This document shows, piece after piece, positions 63,401 through 64,000 of a stretch of 64,000 nt of DNA (positions are counted from its first letter, which is position 1; every line of letters starts with the position of its first letter). The notes under the pieces were generated by a model. The model searched no databases and was not told where the DNA came from. It worked only from the letters and a program-made list of their open reading frames with translations. Both the position numbers and the translations under genes were made by a program. Source of the DNA: Liolophura sinensis (taxonomy: Eukaryota > Mollusca > Polyplacophora > Chitonida > Chitonidae); assembly GCF_032854445.1 (NCBI RefSeq), contig NC_088300.1, positions 28,873,608 to 28,937,607 on the forward strand, read 5' to 3'.

Positions 63401-63988
63401 CATTACCGGTACAGACTACTTCGGGACAGGCTTGACTCATCCGGTCGATACTGTGGTGTGGTTTGACGGAGAAATTTTTGACCAAGACACCATTCGCTTC
63501 ATATTGCCGTATATTGGGAATCTTAAACCGGGCAGATGTATATCCCTTAAGTGGAGTACACTAAACACTTTGTGGCTTGTGAAGGCCAGAGGCTGCACAC
63601 AGAACAATAGTTTTATATGTGACTATACTATAGGTAATATTTCAGTGATTTATTCACACCTCAACATCGAATCTTATAAAACTACGGAAATCTAGTGTTA
63701 AAGTGGTGTGAAGTCAGCCTTGTAGAATACTCTCTAATACACTTTTAAAAAGTCGACGAAACGATATGCATTCATCTTGTTTTAATTATTTTTTCATGCA
63801 GACGATTATTCTTTATCACGTGACCGAGCCCGTTGTTGTGAGCGACAATAATGAAGTGGACAAAAACAATAATCAGAAGTGAGTTAAAATAGAAGCCTTC
63901 GATAGCCATTTTTTGTTCATTAATTTCACAGAAGGCGAGTGCGGATATTGTCAACGCCCTGATACTGATTTCTCAACCGCAGAGATGA
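60487..63988 (+). CDS. Secreted C-type lectin-like protein (3' end uncertain)
   Basis: The exons are 60487-60528, 60863-60905, 62584-62740 and 63398-63633, then either 63802-63851 (stop TAA) or 63932-63988 (open, GTAAGT donor, running off the window). Phases agree for both ends. The first two exons encode the leader MQSRIIVSKTVMLL / VTIFVGIISEELCQ. The domain starts FQKREYHMHLEKMTYENAKL, with Cys at 51, 128, 147 and 155, the four-Cys core of a C-type lectin fold (YCQQEYNG, WFDGE, GRCISL, GCTQNNSFICDY). The calcium/sugar motifs EPN or QPD and WND are absent, so classical Ca-dependent sugar binding is not predicted. It is likely extracellular; such proteins are often immune or matrix components. 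A Tc1 element lies in the 1.7-kb second intron, in the same orientation. A broken sister exon lies upstream. Confidence 0.8.
61016..62539 (+). mobile_element. Tc1/mariner transposon in lectin intron 2
   Basis: The 1,524-base element has inverted repeats of about 31 bases that differ at two positions: the left begins AACTCTGTTAAAAAAGAAAC and the right ends in the reverse complement of AACTCTGTCAAAAAAGAAAC. It is flanked by TA on both sides (61014-61015, 62540-62541), the standard Tc1 target duplication. It carries one transposase frame. The two ends are close to identical, so the insertion is fairly young or conserved. Confidence 0.95.
61345..62352 (+). CDS. Tc1-type transposase, full length, catalytic Glu replaced
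   Basis: The frame from ATG 61345 gives 335 residues without a stop. Upstream in-frame codons lack an ATG, so this start is preferred. The N-terminal part has paired helix-turn-helix motifs (SFGTIARHLNVHKTTISRLW, RPRSGRPR) that bind the inverted repeats. The catalytic part has D149 (IWFSDESRF) and D237 (QQDNARRHTA). The third position, in SPDLNPIKHLWDTL, is K272, where the Tc1 family has Glu in NPIEHLW. The D237-K272 spacing is exactly that of DD34E. The enzyme therefore folds as a transposase but should lack cleavage activity. Only one base (GAA to AAA) separates it from the family consensus. Confidence 0.95.
   Translation: MPRLSAADRNIAIGRLQAGESFGTIARHLNVHKTTISRLWSRYNNFNSTNDRPRSGRPRITTPLQDRYIRDLHLRSWHALPTVTATQIPGLRRVSAQTIRNRLKEAGLRACRPVVGPVLRPLHRRLRLRWCNNVRIWTLQNWRRIWFSDESRFLLTRHDGRQRVYRRRHERFAPICVRQVDRFGGGNVMVWGAISYNQKSDLVIVPGNLTAQRYINHVLQPHLLPIIDRQTQLFQQDNARRHTARVTMNFLQDSNVNVLPWPFKSPDLNPIKHLWDTLDRHVRQRQPPPQTLQQLAVTLQEEWRAIPQERIRRLIRSCPRRCRAVIAARGGHTRY
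62905..62992. repeat. A-rich (AAC)n tract
   Basis: About 90 bases of A runs broken by single C, largely AAC steps, lie in the lectin intron between exons 62584-62740 and 63398-63633. The minus strand reads as Phe/Leu/Val-rich frames of no meaning. Confidence 0.9.
63095..63200 (-). repeat. tRNA-derived SINE head
   Basis: On the minus strand GGGGCATCGTTGGCTCACAT is an A-box-like start, and GTGTTCGAATTCC about 60 bases later is a near-perfect B-box. The arms do not form a tRNA cloverleaf that I can draw. It lies in the lectin intron before exon 63398. Confidence 0.55.
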
Positions 63989-64000
63989 GTAAGTCGTCGC

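Overview
The window looks like nuclear DNA from a marine invertebrate, most likely a lophotrochozoan (mollusc, brachiopod or similar). The base composition is AT-rich. Genes are split by GT-AG introns of a few hundred to about 2,000 bases, and introns carry short interspersed repeats, MITE-like elements, a Tc1 transposon and microsatellites. The protein families are metazoan. The phylum is an inference from repeat style, and no species can be named.

Five protein-coding genes can be assembled. (1) 155-3187, plus: the 3' exons of a class-3 fatty aldehyde dehydrogenase (ALDH3A2-like), ending in a hydrophobic tail. (2) 9151-23428, plus: a complete animal Myb gene of the B-Myb type, with R1R2R3 repeats, a SUMO-motif-rich middle and a MuvB-binding-like C-terminal region. 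It has 18 coding exons including a 19-base microexon, giving about 753 codons. (3) 33855-50339, plus: a large NACHT/WD-repeat STAND protein related to NWD1/NWD2. It has 14 coding exons and 2,149 residues, with an unusual basic N-terminal extension of about 390 residues. (4) 51698-55638, minus: a secreted cysteine-rich protein of 184 residues with DKK-like and follistatin/Kazal-like modules, convergent with gene 3. (5) 60487 to the right edge, plus: a secreted single-domain C-type lectin, with a Tc1 element in its second intron and a broken copy of its first lectin exon just upstream. For genes 2, 3 and 4 the exon lengths add up to an exact multiple of three, which supports the models.

Long gene-free stretches lie at 3188-9150, 23429-33854, 50340-51697 and 55639-60486. 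They hold SINE fragments, simple repeats and AT-rich DNA, plus a few small ORFs that I do not recognise.

The most notable signal is structural. In two unrelated genes on opposite strands (genes 3 and 4), a minisatellite fills the intron end and its repeat unit spans the 3' splice junction. The true acceptor is therefore preceded by a ladder of acceptor look-alikes. In gene 3 this array also contains an almost exact copy of a SINE segment from an intron 3.4 kb away. Other points are a Tc1 transposase whose reading frame is intact but whose third catalytic residue is Lys instead of Glu, an odd splice junction inside Myb repeat R2, and two MITE families with copies in the introns of several of these genes. 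The genes do not form an obvious shared pathway.
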